Shown here piece by piece: positions 1-7,051 of a stretch of DNA of 7,847 nucleotides. The notes under the pieces are model-generated. The model saw only the letters and a program-made list of their open reading frames with translations. It had not been told where the DNA came from and made no database searches. Numbering within the stretch: the first letter of the stretch is position 1; each line of letters starts with the position of its first letter. Location of the stretch: positions 1 through 7,847 of the forward strand of contig CANGQU010000025.1 in NCBI GenBank assembly GCA_947456345.1, written 5' to 3'. The stretch comes from Alphaproteobacteria bacterium. GTDB lineage: Bacteria > Pseudomonadota > Alphaproteobacteria > SHNJ01. The position numbers were made by a program, and so were the translations under genes.

Positions 1-22
1 ACTGGCGCGGGGGGCAGCATGA
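1..22 (+). CDS. 3' tail of an upstream gene, possibly pdxJ (partial)
   Basis: Reading frame 2 from the left edge gives the six codons L-A-R-G-A-A followed by TGA at 20-22. The TGA overlaps the acpS ATG at 19-21 in the ATGA arrangement typical of translationally coupled genes. In many alphaproteobacteria pdxJ (pyridoxine 5'-phosphate synthase) lies directly upstream of acpS, so pdxJ is the natural guess. Six residues cannot identify a family, so the identity rests on gene-order knowledge alone and could be wrong. Confidence 0.3.
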
Positions 23-405
23 TTATCGGTATTGGCAGCGATCTTGTTGCTTTGGCGAGGATCGAGCGCGTTTATAAGCGTTTTGGACAAAAATTATTGG
101 ATCGAATGTTTTCGCCCACCGAGCAGCAGAAAATCAAACAAAGCTATAATCCCATCAAGACCATCGCCAGCCGCTTTGCCGCCAAAGAGGCGGCCGCCAA
201 GGCCTTGGGCCTGGCCATCCGGCGCGGTATCCGTTTTGCCGATTTCCAAGTCACCAACGACGATTTTGGTAAGCCGCATTTGCACATCGCGGGCCATGCC
301 GCCCGTCACTTGCATGATTTAGCCCCGGGCGGTGCACGGCTACATCTAACCTTGGCGGAAGAGCGCGGCTATGCCATGGCGTTTGTGGTTATCGAGAAAG
401 TTTAG
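19..405 (+). CDS. acpS: Holo-[acyl-carrier-protein] synthase AcpS
   Basis: AcpS transfers the 4'-phosphopantetheine arm from coenzyme A to the active serine of apo-ACP, switching on the carrier for fatty-acid synthesis in the cytoplasm. The 128-residue product has the usual length for the small trimeric AcpS family. The N-terminus IIGIGSDLV (residues 2-10) contains the Mg-binding Asp8. The second signature RFAAKEAAAKALG (52-64) contains Glu57, the other metal ligand, and Lys56. GKPHL (84-88) and the closing GYAMAFVVIE strand (117-126) also match the family. A G-rich stretch at 7-14 lies at ribosome-binding distance, and the ATG overlaps the stop of the preceding gene, suggesting coupled translation. 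The 82-bp gap that follows is one of the two largest between genes in the plus-strand run. Start and identity are both firm. Confidence 0.97.
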   Translation: MIIGIGSDLVALARIERVYKRFGQKLLDRMFSPTEQQKIKQSYNPIKTIASRFAAKEAAAKALGLAIRRGIRFADFQVTNDDFGKPHLHIAGHAARHLHDLAPGGARLHLTLAEERGYAMAFVVIEKV

Positions 406-457
406 CACGATTGTTGCCACTACCCCCCTTATAAGCCTTTCATTTACATGATGATTT

Positions 458-471
458 GGGTATCACTACCC
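458..471 (+). other. Small hairpin in the lepB leader
   Basis: The acpS-lepB gap (406-487) contains a perfect 5-bp inverted repeat, GGGTA (458-462) and TACCC (467-471), around the four-base loop TCAC. It ends 10 bases before the lepB GAGG ribosome-binding site. The word CACTACCC occurs at 464-471 and also at 418-425. No U-run follows, so it is not a standard terminator. A role in lepB expression is speculation, and a stem this short can arise by chance. Confidence 0.2.
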
Positions 472-481
472 GTTGTAATCT

Positions 482-485
482 GAGG
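482..485 (+). promoter_or_regulatory. lepB ribosome-binding site (decides the start)
   Basis: GAGG at 482-485 (within TGAGGAA) is a good Shine-Dalgarno core. Two ATG codons follow back to back at 488 and 491. The spacing is only 2 bases to the first but 5 bases to the second, so the second ATG is favoured as the lepB start. Confidence 0.6.
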
Positions 486-490
486 AAATG

Positions 491-1258
491 ATGCGTTTTC
501 TAAAACCCCGCCCGACTGATCCCGCCGCTGCCGCCTCCACCTGGGAGACGGTGAAACCCGTTTTCTATGCTATCGTATTGGCCTTGCTGATCCGCAGCTT
601 TTTGTTCGAGCCGTTCAGCATTCCATCCACCTCTATGCTGCCGGGTTTAAAAGTTGGCGATTATATCGTCGTCAGCAAATATTCTTATGGTTATAGCCGT
701 TACTCCCTGCCTTTCAACCTGCCGCTTTTTGATGGCCGCATCATGTCATCGCCGCCGCAACGCGGTGATGTGATCGTATTCAAGCTGCCTTTGGATAATC
801 GTACCGATTATATCAAGCGCCTGATCGGTCTGCCCGGCGATAAGATTCAGGTTAAATCCGGCATTTTATACATCAATGGCAAATCGGTTACCCGCGCAGG
901 CGGCGGGGAAATGACCGACACCGATCAATCGGGCCGGGTCATGTCCTACAAAATTTACCGCGAAACTTTGCCGGATGTATTGCGTTCCCACCCCATTTTG
1001 GAAATCGGCGATAACGAGCGCTTGGATAACACCCCGGTGTTCAATGTGCCTGATGGGCATTATTTTTTCATGGGTGATAACCGCGATAATTCCCAGGACA
1101 GCAGGGTAGAAAGCATGGTTGGCTTTGTGCCGTTCGACAATCTGCTGGGGCATGCCCGTTACGTCGTATTCTCTCTCAAGGACCATACGCCGCTTTGGCA
1201 AGTGTGGCTGTGGCCGTTTAATTTGCGCTATGACCGCTTCTTCACCCGCATCGAATAA
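491..1258 (+). CDS. lepB: Signal peptidase I
   Basis: LepB is the inner-membrane serine protease of the Ser/Lys type (family S26) that removes signal peptides from exported proteins on the periplasmic side. Numbering is from the ATG at 491 (255 residues). One hydrophobic segment (about 24-41) anchors the protein. Box B, PSTSMLPGLKVGDYI, carries the catalytic Ser48 before Met49. RGDVIVFKLP (about 91-100) is box C. YIKRLIGLPGDKI (107-119) is box D with the general-base Lys109. GDNRDNSQDSR (195-205) is the box E signature. All catalytic motifs are present. The ATG at 488 would add one Met, but ribosome-binding-site spacing favours 491. The last 29 bases overlap rnc in another frame, implying one transcript and possible coupled translation. 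Confidence 0.97.
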   Translation: MRFLKPRPTDPAAAASTWETVKPVFYAIVLALLIRSFLFEPFSIPSTSMLPGLKVGDYIVVSKYSYGYSRYSLPFNLPLFDGRIMSSPPQRGDVIVFKLPLDNRTDYIKRLIGLPGDKIQVKSGILYINGKSVTRAGGGEMTDTDQSGRVMSYKIYRETLPDVLRSHPILEIGDNERLDNTPVFNVPDGHYFFMGDNRDNSQDSRVESMVGFVPFDNLLGHARYVVFSLKDHTPLWQVWLWPFNLRYDRFFTRIE

Positions 1259-1940
1259 AATCTTGGCCGAAACTTTGGCGCCGCTAGAAGCGCGCCTGGG
1301 CCATAATTTTGCCGACCTTGATTTGCTGGCGATGGCGCTGCGCACGCCCGGATCGACCAATAAAAAATTATCGTCTTATGAGCGCCTGGAGTTTCTGGGC
1401 GACCGTGTGCTGGGCCTGTTTGTCGCGCAGGAATTGTATCGCCGCTATCCCCATGAACGCCAGGGTGATTTATCCAAACGGTTGGTGGCAATGGTCCGCC
1501 AGGAAACTTTGGTGGAACTGGCTGACACTCTGGATCTGATCCGTTATGTGCGGCAATTGGGCGGTTTATCGGCCAAGGAAGTCACGCCATCCATCATCTC
1601 GGATGTGGTTGAGGCGTTGATCGCCGCCATTTATGTCGATGCTGGGTTTGACCGGGCGATGCAAGTGCTACAACATTTATGGCAGGGTTTTTTGGATCGC
1701 GATCTGCGCCCGCCGCTGGACGGTAAAACCGAATTGCAAGAATGGTCGCAAGCCCGCAATCTGGGCCTGCCAGAATATTCGGTATTAGAAACCAAAGGCA
1801 GCGCGCATCAGCCGATTTTCCGCGTCCAAGTCAAACTGCCCAACTGGCCCCCGCAAATCGGCGAGGGTAAAAGCAAGCGTGCGGCTGAACAAGCAGCGGC
1901 AGCGGCGTTATTGCGGGAAGTAGGCGGCGGACATGGTTGA
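1230..1940 (+). CDS. rnc: Ribonuclease III
   Basis: RNase III cleaves double-stranded RNA, notably the rRNA precursor, as a homodimer. The 236-residue product has the catalytic domain first and a dsRNA-binding domain last. The signature ERLEFLGDRVLGL spans 51-63, with acidic residues Glu54 and Asp58. The second metal-binding pair is Asp125 and Glu128 in SDVVEAL. The dsRNA-binding domain runs about 164-229, from DGKTELQEW to GEGKSKRAAEQAAAAALL. The conserved T-H-x-S before the signature reads T-P-G-S (39-42). The open frame extends upstream inside lepB, but the family's N-terminus fits the ATG at 1230, which gives a 29-bp overlap with lepB. An in-frame TTG at 1263, four bases after the lepB stop, is the alternative (225 residues). 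Neither start has a clear ribosome-binding site. The 3' end overlaps era by 8 bp. Confidence 0.95.
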   Translation: MTASSPASNKILAETLAPLEARLGHNFADLDLLAMALRTPGSTNKKLSSYERLEFLGDRVLGLFVAQELYRRYPHERQGDLSKRLVAMVRQETLVELADTLDLIRYVRQLGGLSAKEVTPSIISDVVEALIAAIYVDAGFDRAMQVLQHLWQGFLDRDLRPPLDGKTELQEWSQARNLGLPEYSVLETKGSAHQPIFRVQVKLPNWPPQIGEGKSKRAAEQAAAAALLREVGGGHG

Positions 1941-2838
1941 AATCAAGGATCAAAAATTCGGTTATGTCAGCATTATCGGCGCGCCGAATGCGGGCAAATC
2001 GACTTTGCTAAATGCGCTTTTGGGCAGCAAATTATCCATCGTCAGTCCGCGTGTGCAAACCACACGTTTCCGGCTGCAGGGGATTGCAATGCTGGGCAAT
2101 GCGCAGATGGTTCTGGTCGATACGCCTGGTCTGTTTTCCGGCAAAAGCCGTCTTGACCGGGCGATGTTGGATGCGGCCAATCGCGCCTACCAGGATGCGG
2201 ATATTTTGGTTTTGCTTTTTGATCTGCGCCAAGGCGTCAATTTGGATTTGCTGCGGCTGCTGCCAGCGCACGGGACGACCAAGCAGCAGCGTTTTTATGT
2301 CTTGAATAAAATGGACCTCGCCGATCCCGCCAGGATTAATGCTGCCGAAAAGGCCATTCGCCAGGCAGACGAGGGCGCGCGGATTTTTGTGATTTCCGCC
2401 CTGCATGGCCATGCTTTGGAGCCTTTGAAGCAAGCCTTGATCCAAGCCATACCAACCGCGCCCTGGCTCTATCCGGCGGAACAATTAAGCGATATTTCGG
2501 AACGGCTATGGGCGGCGGAAATCACCCGCGAGCAAATTTTTCTGCAACTGGCCGAAGAAGTGCCTTATGGCATTTATGTGGAAACCGAAAAATGGGAAGA
2601 TTTTAAAAACGGTGCGGTAAAAATCAGCCAGATTATTGTTGTCAGCCGCGAAGCCTATAAGCCCATCATCCTGGGCAAGGGCGGGACGCAGATCAAGCGC
2701 CTGCGAGAGGCGGCACAGGCACAAATGGCGGAAGTGTTTGGGCGCGAGGCCCATTTGTTTTTATTCGTCAAAGTGCGTCCTGACTGGCAGGAAAACCGCC
2801 AAATTTATGGCGAAATGGGTTTGGAATATAATTCATAG
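1933..2838 (+). CDS. era: GTPase Era
   Basis: Era is an essential GTPase that binds the 3' end of 16S rRNA and helps mature the 30S subunit; it pairs functionally with RNase III, encoded just upstream. The 301 residues match the family length. G-motifs are in order: GAPNAGKST (16-24, P-loop), the QTTR switch I (42-45), DTPG (63-66), NKMD (125-128) and SAL (155-157). The C-terminal KH domain has KPIILGKGGTQIKRLR (243-258), and the end EMGLEYNS resembles other Era C-termini. The ATG sits 8 bp inside rnc, with AGGCGG at 1922-1927 five bases upstream acting as ribosome-binding site. Everything expected of a functional protein is present. Confidence 0.98.
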   Translation: MVEIKDQKFGYVSIIGAPNAGKSTLLNALLGSKLSIVSPRVQTTRFRLQGIAMLGNAQMVLVDTPGLFSGKSRLDRAMLDAANRAYQDADILVLLFDLRQGVNLDLLRLLPAHGTTKQQRFYVLNKMDLADPARINAAEKAIRQADEGARIFVISALHGHALEPLKQALIQAIPTAPWLYPAEQLSDISERLWAAEITREQIFLQLAEEVPYGIYVETEKWEDFKNGAVKISQIIVVSREAYKPIILGKGGTQIKRLREAAQAQMAEVFGREAHLFLFVKVRPDWQENRQIYGEMGLEYNS

Positions 2839-2857
2839 CGGCGCGCACCAGCGCCGC
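2838..2857 (+). other. GC-rich hairpin at the era stop codon
   Basis: GCGGCGC (2838-2844) and GCGCCGC (2851-2857) form a perfect 7-bp all-GC stem around the six-base loop GCACCA. The stem begins on the last base of the era TAG. AAATTCC rather than a U-run follows, so it is not a canonical intrinsic terminator. It could stabilise the 3' end of an upstream mRNA segment, reduce readthrough, or be chance in GC-rich DNA. It lies in the 84-bp era-recO gap, where no other clear element was seen. Confidence 0.4.
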
Positions 2858-2922
2858 AAATTCCACAACGCCCAGTGCCGAATGCCCTTGACCACGGCCG
2901 GGATAAGCGTAACTATTTGGAT

Positions 2923-3669
2923 ATGCAGATTCATGGCGACGCCATTGTCCTTTCGGCGAAAAAACACGGCGAAAATAACCTGATCGTTACGCTGTTGGCG
3001 GCGGGCCACGGCCGGGTGCGTGGCCTGGTGCGTCGGCCTACCGGCTCGCAGCAAGGTTTGTTTCAAGCCGGTAATACTATCGCCTTTACCTGGCAGGCGC
3101 GCTTGGCCGAGCATCTGGGCCATATCCGCGCCGAATTAAAAACCCCCATCGCCGCCCGCTTCATGTCCCGGCCTGAACGTTTGCTGGCCTTGCAAACCGC
3201 CTGTGAATGGAGTGCTTTGGCCCTGCCGGAGCAACAGGCGCATGATGATTTATATACCGCTTCGCTGGAATTGTGGGAGCGGTTGGGCGATGATTATTGG
3301 GCGTTGTCGACCGTGGCTTGGGAAATTCGCTTTTTGCAGTGTCTGGGTTTCGGTTTGGACTTGCGTCACTGCGCCCTGACCGGGGCGAACGATAATTTGG
3401 CGTATGTCTCCCCACGCACCGGCCGCGCCGTATCGGCCGAGGCGGCGGCCGAATGGGCCGATCGCTTACTGCCCTTGCCCCGATTTTTGTCCGAGGGCGA
3501 CGCGCCCTTGCCGGTCAACGATAATCAAATCCTGCCCCAGGCCATGGCCGGATTTCGCCTAAGCGGGCATTTTTTATATCAACATATCCTCAAAAATCAG
3601 CACAAAGACTGGCCCACGGCACGTCAGCTCTTGCTTCGGCGGCTGCAACTGCTACAAACAGCAGCCTAA
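2923..3669 (+). CDS. recO: DNA repair protein RecO
   Basis: RecO helps load RecA onto SSB-coated single-stranded DNA in the RecFOR pathway. The product has 248 residues from the ATG at 2923, close to the usual proteobacterial length. The N-terminal OB-fold region has the family pattern: GDAIVLSAKKHGENNLIVTLL (split here as GDAIVLSAKK, 5-14, and HGENNLIVTLL, 15-25), then HGRVRGLVR (29-37). ARLAEHLG (59-66) and LGFGLDLRHCALTG (141-154) followed by YVSPRTGRAVS (161-171) are alphaproteobacterial RecO features. Only Cys95, Cys140 and Cys150 occur in or before this region, so the four-Cys zinc site of some RecO proteins is absent. A GTG at 2875 would add 16 residues that do not resemble RecO, so 2923 is preferred although no strong ribosome-binding site precedes it. 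parC follows after 15 bp. Confidence 0.94.
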   Translation: MQIHGDAIVLSAKKHGENNLIVTLLAAGHGRVRGLVRRPTGSQQGLFQAGNTIAFTWQARLAEHLGHIRAELKTPIAARFMSRPERLLALQTACEWSALALPEQQAHDDLYTASLELWERLGDDYWALSTVAWEIRFLQCLGFGLDLRHCALTGANDNLAYVSPRTGRAVSAEAAAEWADRLLPLPRFLSEGDAPLPVNDNQILPQAMAGFRLSGHFLYQHILKNQHKDWPTARQLLLRRLQLLQTAA

Positions 3670-3684
3670 CCAAAGAGCGTTATC

Positions 3685-5916
3685 ATGGCCAAATCCGGCG
3701 AATTATTTAGTGGCGAAATCAAACCCGTTGAATTTTCAGCGGCGTTGTCGGAACGATATTTGTCCTATGCCATGTCGACCATTGTCTCGCGCTCTTTGCC
3801 CGATGTGCGCGACGGTCTTAAACCGGTACACCGCCGTTTGCTGTATGCGATGCATGAATTAGGGCTAACAGCCAACAGCGGCTACAAAAAATGCGCGCGC
3901 GTCGTCGGCGACGTCATCGGTAAATACCACCCCCATGGCGAGGTTGCGGTTTACGACGCCATGGTGCGTCTGGCGCAGGATTTTTCGGTGCGTTACCCCC
4001 TGGTCGATGGCCAGGGCAATTTCGGCAGCATCGATGGCGATAACGCCGCGGCCATGCGTTATACGGAATGCAAGCTGACGCCAGTGGCCGAGGTGTTACT
4101 GGCGGGCTTGCGCGAAGATGCCGTCGATTTCCGCCCTACCTATGATTCCAGCGATAGCGAGCCCGTTATTTTGCCAGGCGCATTTCCCAATTTGTTAGCT
4201 AATGGCACAAGCGGTATCGCCGTGGGCATGGCCACCAATATTCCCCCCCACAATGTTGGTGAGGTTTGTAGTGCCATGCTGCATTTGATCAAGCATCCCA
4301 ATGCGCGCATCGCCTCGTTGTTGGAATATTTGCCCGGCCCCGATTTCCCCACGGGCGGCGAGATTATTGAAACCCCGGCTGTGATCGAACAAGCCTATGC
4401 CACTGGCAGGGGCAGTTTCCGCATCCGCGCCCGCTGGCAGGTTGAAAAATTAAAGAACGCCACCTGGCAGATCGTTGTTCATGAAATCCCCTATCAAGTC
4501 AGCAAAGGCAAATTGATCGAGCAAATCGCCGGGCTGATGGAAGAAAAGAAGCTCCATCTGCTCGAAGATATTCATGACGAATCGGATGCGACGCTGCGCA
4601 TTGTGATCACGCCTAAATCCCGGAATATCGAGCCTGCGGCGTTGATGGAGCAATTGTTCCAGACCAGCGATTTCGAAACGCGGTTTGGGTTGAATATGAA
4701 CGTGGTTGACGCGAATCAAATCCCCCGCGTTATGACCATCAAAGAAGTATTACAGGCGTTTTTGGATCACCAAAAAATCGTCCTCTCGCGCCGTAAAAAA
4801 TTCCGCCAGCAGCATATCGAAAGCCGTCTCGAAATTCTGGCCGGGTATTTGATTGTCTATTTGAACCTCGATGAAGTGATTCGTATCATTCGTAGCGAAG
4901 ACGAGCCAAAGCCGAAATTGATGCTGCGCTTTAAATTGTCGGATGTTCAGGCTGACGCAATTTTAAACATGCGCTTGCGCAATTTGCGCAAATTAGAAGA
5001 AAAGCAAATCAAGCAAGAAACCGCCGATCTGGAGAGCGAGCTTGCAGGCATCAAGAAATTGTTGAAAAGTGATGATTTACAATGGCAAGCCATTGCCGAA
5101 ATCATAAAAGGTATCAAAGACAAATTCGGCGATAAGCACCCGGCCGGAAAGCGCCGCACCATATTTGGCGAAGCGCCTTCGGCCCTGATTATCCCTATGC
5201 CAACGATCGAAAAAGAACCGATTACTGTGGTCTGTTCGGCTGGCGGATGGATCCGCAGTATGAAGGGCCATATCGCCGACCGGGCCGAGCTGAAATACAA
5301 AGAAGGTGATTACGAGAAATTTGTCCTCCCGGCGCAAAGCACTGATAAGATCGTGATGTTTGCCAGCAACGGCAAGTTTTATACCATTGATTCGGCCAAG
5401 TTGCCATCGGGCAGGGGATTTGGCGAGCCGTTGCGTCTAAGTCTGGAGATACCCCAAGACCACGATATTTTGGCAATGTTTGTGCATGATCCTGCCCGGG
5501 AATTGTTGGTACTGGCCCGCGATGGGCGTGGCTTCATCGTGCCTGAGGCCGAAGTGTTGGCCCAGACCAAAAACGGTAAGCAAGTATTGAACTTGCCGGA
5601 TACGGAAAAAGCTGTGGCCTGCGTTCCGGCAACTGGGGACATGGTTGCGGTTGTCGGGGAAAACCGCAAAATGGTGATCTTCACCAAGGCGGAAATTCCA
5701 CAAATGAATCGCGGCCGCGGAGTTATATTGCAGAAATATCAGAGTGGCGGCGCTACCGATGCGCTGGTGTTTAAAAAGGCCGATGGCCTAACCTGGCAGT
5801 CGCGGGGTAAGCCGCAGGTGGAAACCAAATTGATGGATTGGCTTGGCAAGCGCGGCCAAGCCGGTCGGATGTTACCGCGCGGTTTCCCTGCCAACGGTAA
5901 ATTTCAAGGCGGTTGA
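3685..5916 (+). CDS. parC: DNA topoisomerase IV subunit A
   Basis: ParC is the DNA-cleaving subunit of topoisomerase IV (ParC2ParE2), which unlinks daughter chromosomes. The 743-residue length fits ParC and is shorter than typical GyrA. The N-terminal breakage-reunion region has [15 protein letters not shown] (37-51), the quinolone-region stretch [19 protein letters not shown] (75-93), and [21 protein letters not shown] (about 108-128) with the DNA-linking Tyr126. The tower and coiled-coil region follows to about residue 480, then a beta-pinwheel C-terminal domain. In that domain QMNRGRG (673-679) is a degenerate version of the GyrA-box, supporting ParC over GyrA, and the ending [10 protein letters not shown]...[14 protein letters not shown] resembles alphaproteobacterial ParC. 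Position after recO agrees. The residue aligned with E. coli ParC Ser80 is Val87. GAG within 3671-3680 is the likely ribosome-binding site. Confidence 0.95.
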   Translation: MAKSGELFSGEIKPVEFSAALSERYLSYAMSTIVSRSLPDVRDGLKPVHRRLLYAMHELGLTANSGYKKCARVVGDVIGKYHPHGEVAVYDAMVRLAQDFSVRYPLVDGQGNFGSIDGDNAAAMRYTECKLTPVAEVLLAGLREDAVDFRPTYDSSDSEPVILPGAFPNLLANGTSGIAVGMATNIPPHNVGEVCSAMLHLIKHPNARIASLLEYLPGPDFPTGGEIIETPAVIEQAYATGRGSFRIRARWQVEKLKNATWQIVVHEIPYQVSKGKLIEQIAGLMEEKKLHLLEDIHDESDATLRIVITPKSRNIEPAALMEQLFQTSDFETRFGLNMNVVDANQIPRVMTIKEVLQAFLDHQKIVLSRRKKFRQQHIESRLEILAGYLIVYLNLDEVIRIIRSEDEPKPKLMLRFKLSDVQADAILNMRLRNLRKLEEKQIKQETADLESELAGIKKLLKSDDLQWQAIAEIIKGIKDKFGDKHPAGKRRTIFGEAPSALIIPMPTIEKEPITVVCSAGGWIRSMKGHIADRAELKYKEGDYEKFVLPAQSTDKIVMFASNGKFYTIDSAKLPSGRGFGEPLRLSLEIPQDHDILAMFVHDPARELLVLARDGRGFIVPEAEVLAQTKNGKQVLNLPDTEKAVACVPATGDMVAVVGENRKMVIFTKAEIPQMNRGRGVILQKYQSGGATDALVFKKADGLTWQSRGKPQVETKLMDWLGKRGQAGRMLPRGFPANGKFQGG

Positions 5917-5945
5917 TTATCCATCGTCTTGCCATATTTAGCTGT

Positions 5946-5950
5946 TAAGG
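5946..5950 (+). promoter_or_regulatory. Ribosome-binding site of the Cys-rich protein gene
   Basis: AAGG at 5947-5950, within TTAAGG, lies seven bases before the ATG at 5958. This is good Shine-Dalgarno spacing and supports that start, which also opens directly into a signal peptide. The rest of the 41-bp gap after parC shows no convincing promoter or terminator. Confidence 0.55.
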
Positions 5951-5957
5951 TGCTATC

Positions 5958-7028
5958 ATGCGGTATTTGCTCATATTATGGATCTGTTTGGCCTCGTTTC
6001 CGGTTGTGGCCCAAGTGACCAACGCCCCGCCGCCGGTGGCTGACCCCAATTTCTTGTTCAATCAACTGCCTAGCAACACCGAGCAGCCAAGCGTTAAGGC
6101 CAAACCGGAGCAGCGCACAATTCGCCCCTTGAGCGAGCAGGTATGGCGTCTGCCCAATGGCTATGAAGAATTTTATATGCTGCTGGCCCTGCAGACTGGC
6201 GATAAAAAATGGTGCGACCGCTTGTCGCTGGAATCACAAATCCGCAAAGTCGACGCCCGGCCCGGCGTCCAAGTCGTGCGCTGGCGGGATATTTGTCTGA
6301 TCGAAGTCGCCGGTGCCAGCAGCAATGCCGAGATTTGCCGCTTCGTGCGCGGAGCCAAGGTTGATGCCCTCGATGGCAGCGAAATTGATGATAAATATTG
6401 TCGGCGATGGGTGGCGGGCGGTGTGAATTACAGTAATTATAATGCGCGATTGCATTGGTTGACGCGTGATCCCTACAAGCCTTTGTTTTTGAATCCACAG
6501 GCCATTTTACAATTTTTGGGCTTCACCGAAAACGATCTGGTGAGCAGCGAGAAACGCGGTTTTTACAATACCGTTTCTCAATCCACTTGGAACGACTTTT
6601 TATTCGATTATTTATTCAATCCCCCCAAACGGGACGAATTATGGCAGGGACGTTTTGCGCAGCTGATTAACCGCTCTGTCTATCTGCCAGATTTTGCGGC
6701 CAACAGCATGCCGGTGGACCGGTATCTGCGTTACACGGGTACGGCGGTACAATTGCCTGCGGATTGCTACGAGAACCCAGCGGCAGAATTCACCTGCCGC
6801 ATGTTGGAATGCCTGCGGGTGCGGGATATAACCGCTTGCCGCACCTTAAAAAACAGCGATGAGGTCGTACAATTAAGGGATCTGTTTATCGATAAATGCG
6901 TCGCCAAGAAACCTGACGCACCCGCTGCCCGCGCCGAGTGCGAGCAGCAAATCAACCTTCCTTTTCGCAAGATTTTTGAAGGCCCGCCGGAAACCTTTTT
7001 GCCCTATATCAGCCGCGGTCGTAATTAG
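5958..7028 (+). CDS. Exported cysteine-rich protein of unknown function
   Basis: I do not recognise this 356-residue protein. Residues 1-19 form a signal peptide: M-R, a hydrophobic stretch LLILWICLASF, then VVA-Q with a likely signal peptidase I cut after Ala18. It is not a lipoprotein, because Cys10 lies within the hydrophobic core. A Pro-rich, low-complexity linker (about 20-60) follows. The mature part has ten cysteines in two groups: 86, 113, 127, 148 and 270, 280, 285, 294, 314, 328, separated by a Cys-free middle (149-269). An even number in an exported protein suggests up to five disulfides. Spacing such as C-x13-C with D-x-C-L-x-x-x-A suggests disulfide-stapled helical hairpins, which is inference. 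No transmembrane segment follows the signal, so it is probably periplasmic or secreted. It sits 41 bp after parC with its own ribosome-binding site and converges on motB. Composition matches its neighbours. Confidence 0.85.
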   Translation: MRYLLILWICLASFPVVAQVTNAPPPVADPNFLFNQLPSNTEQPSVKAKPEQRTIRPLSEQVWRLPNGYEEFYMLLALQTGDKKWCDRLSLESQIRKVDARPGVQVVRWRDICLIEVAGASSNAEICRFVRGAKVDALDGSEIDDKYCRRWVAGGVNYSNYNARLHWLTRDPYKPLFLNPQAILQFLGFTENDLVSSEKRGFYNTVSQSTWNDFLFDYLFNPPKRDELWQGRFAQLINRSVYLPDFAANSMPVDRYLRYTGTAVQLPADCYENPAAEFTCRMLECLRVRDITACRTLKNSDEVVQLRDLFIDKCVAKKPDAPAARAECEQQINLPFRKIFEGPPETFLPYISRGRN

Positions 7029-7051
7029 GCACAACTAATTCTTGGGCGGCT
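7011..7051. terminator. Possible bidirectional terminator across convergent stop codons
   Basis: Two nested inverted repeats share one centre between the convergent genes. The inner is AATTAG (7023-7028) and CTAATT (7035-7040) around the loop GCACAA, and it contains both TAG stop codons. The outer is AGCCGC (7011-7016) and GCGGCT (7046-7051). Unpaired stretches of 6 and 5 bases separate the two stems. This geometry would fold in transcripts from either strand, which suits a shared terminator, but there is no U-run on either side. The structure is seen in the sequence and termination is inferred. Confidence 0.35.

Noticed and set aside
443..479. Sigma-70-like promoter with TTTACA (443-448) and TGTAAT (474-479)
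   Set aside because: Each box is a fair match but the spacing is 25 bases, far from 16-18, and no better pair was found.
1119..1229. Upstream in-frame ATG for rnc deep inside lepB
   Set aside because: The added 37 residues are a frame-shifted reading of conserved lepB sequence and are unlike any RNase III N-terminus.
2875..2922. GTG-initiated 16-residue N-terminal extension of recO
   Set aside because: The extension does not resemble RecO, whose family N-terminus begins just before the GDAIVLSAKKHGE motif, matching the ATG at 2923.
5840..5862. GGCTTGG/CCAAGCC 7-bp stem near the parC 3' end
   Set aside because: It lies fully within the conserved ParC coding sequence, lacks a U-run, and is probably a by-product of codon use.
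5929..5959. TTGCCA and TATCAT as a promoter for the Cys-rich protein gene
   Set aside because: The spacing is 19 bases and the -10 box overlaps the ATG, so the transcript would begin inside the coding region.
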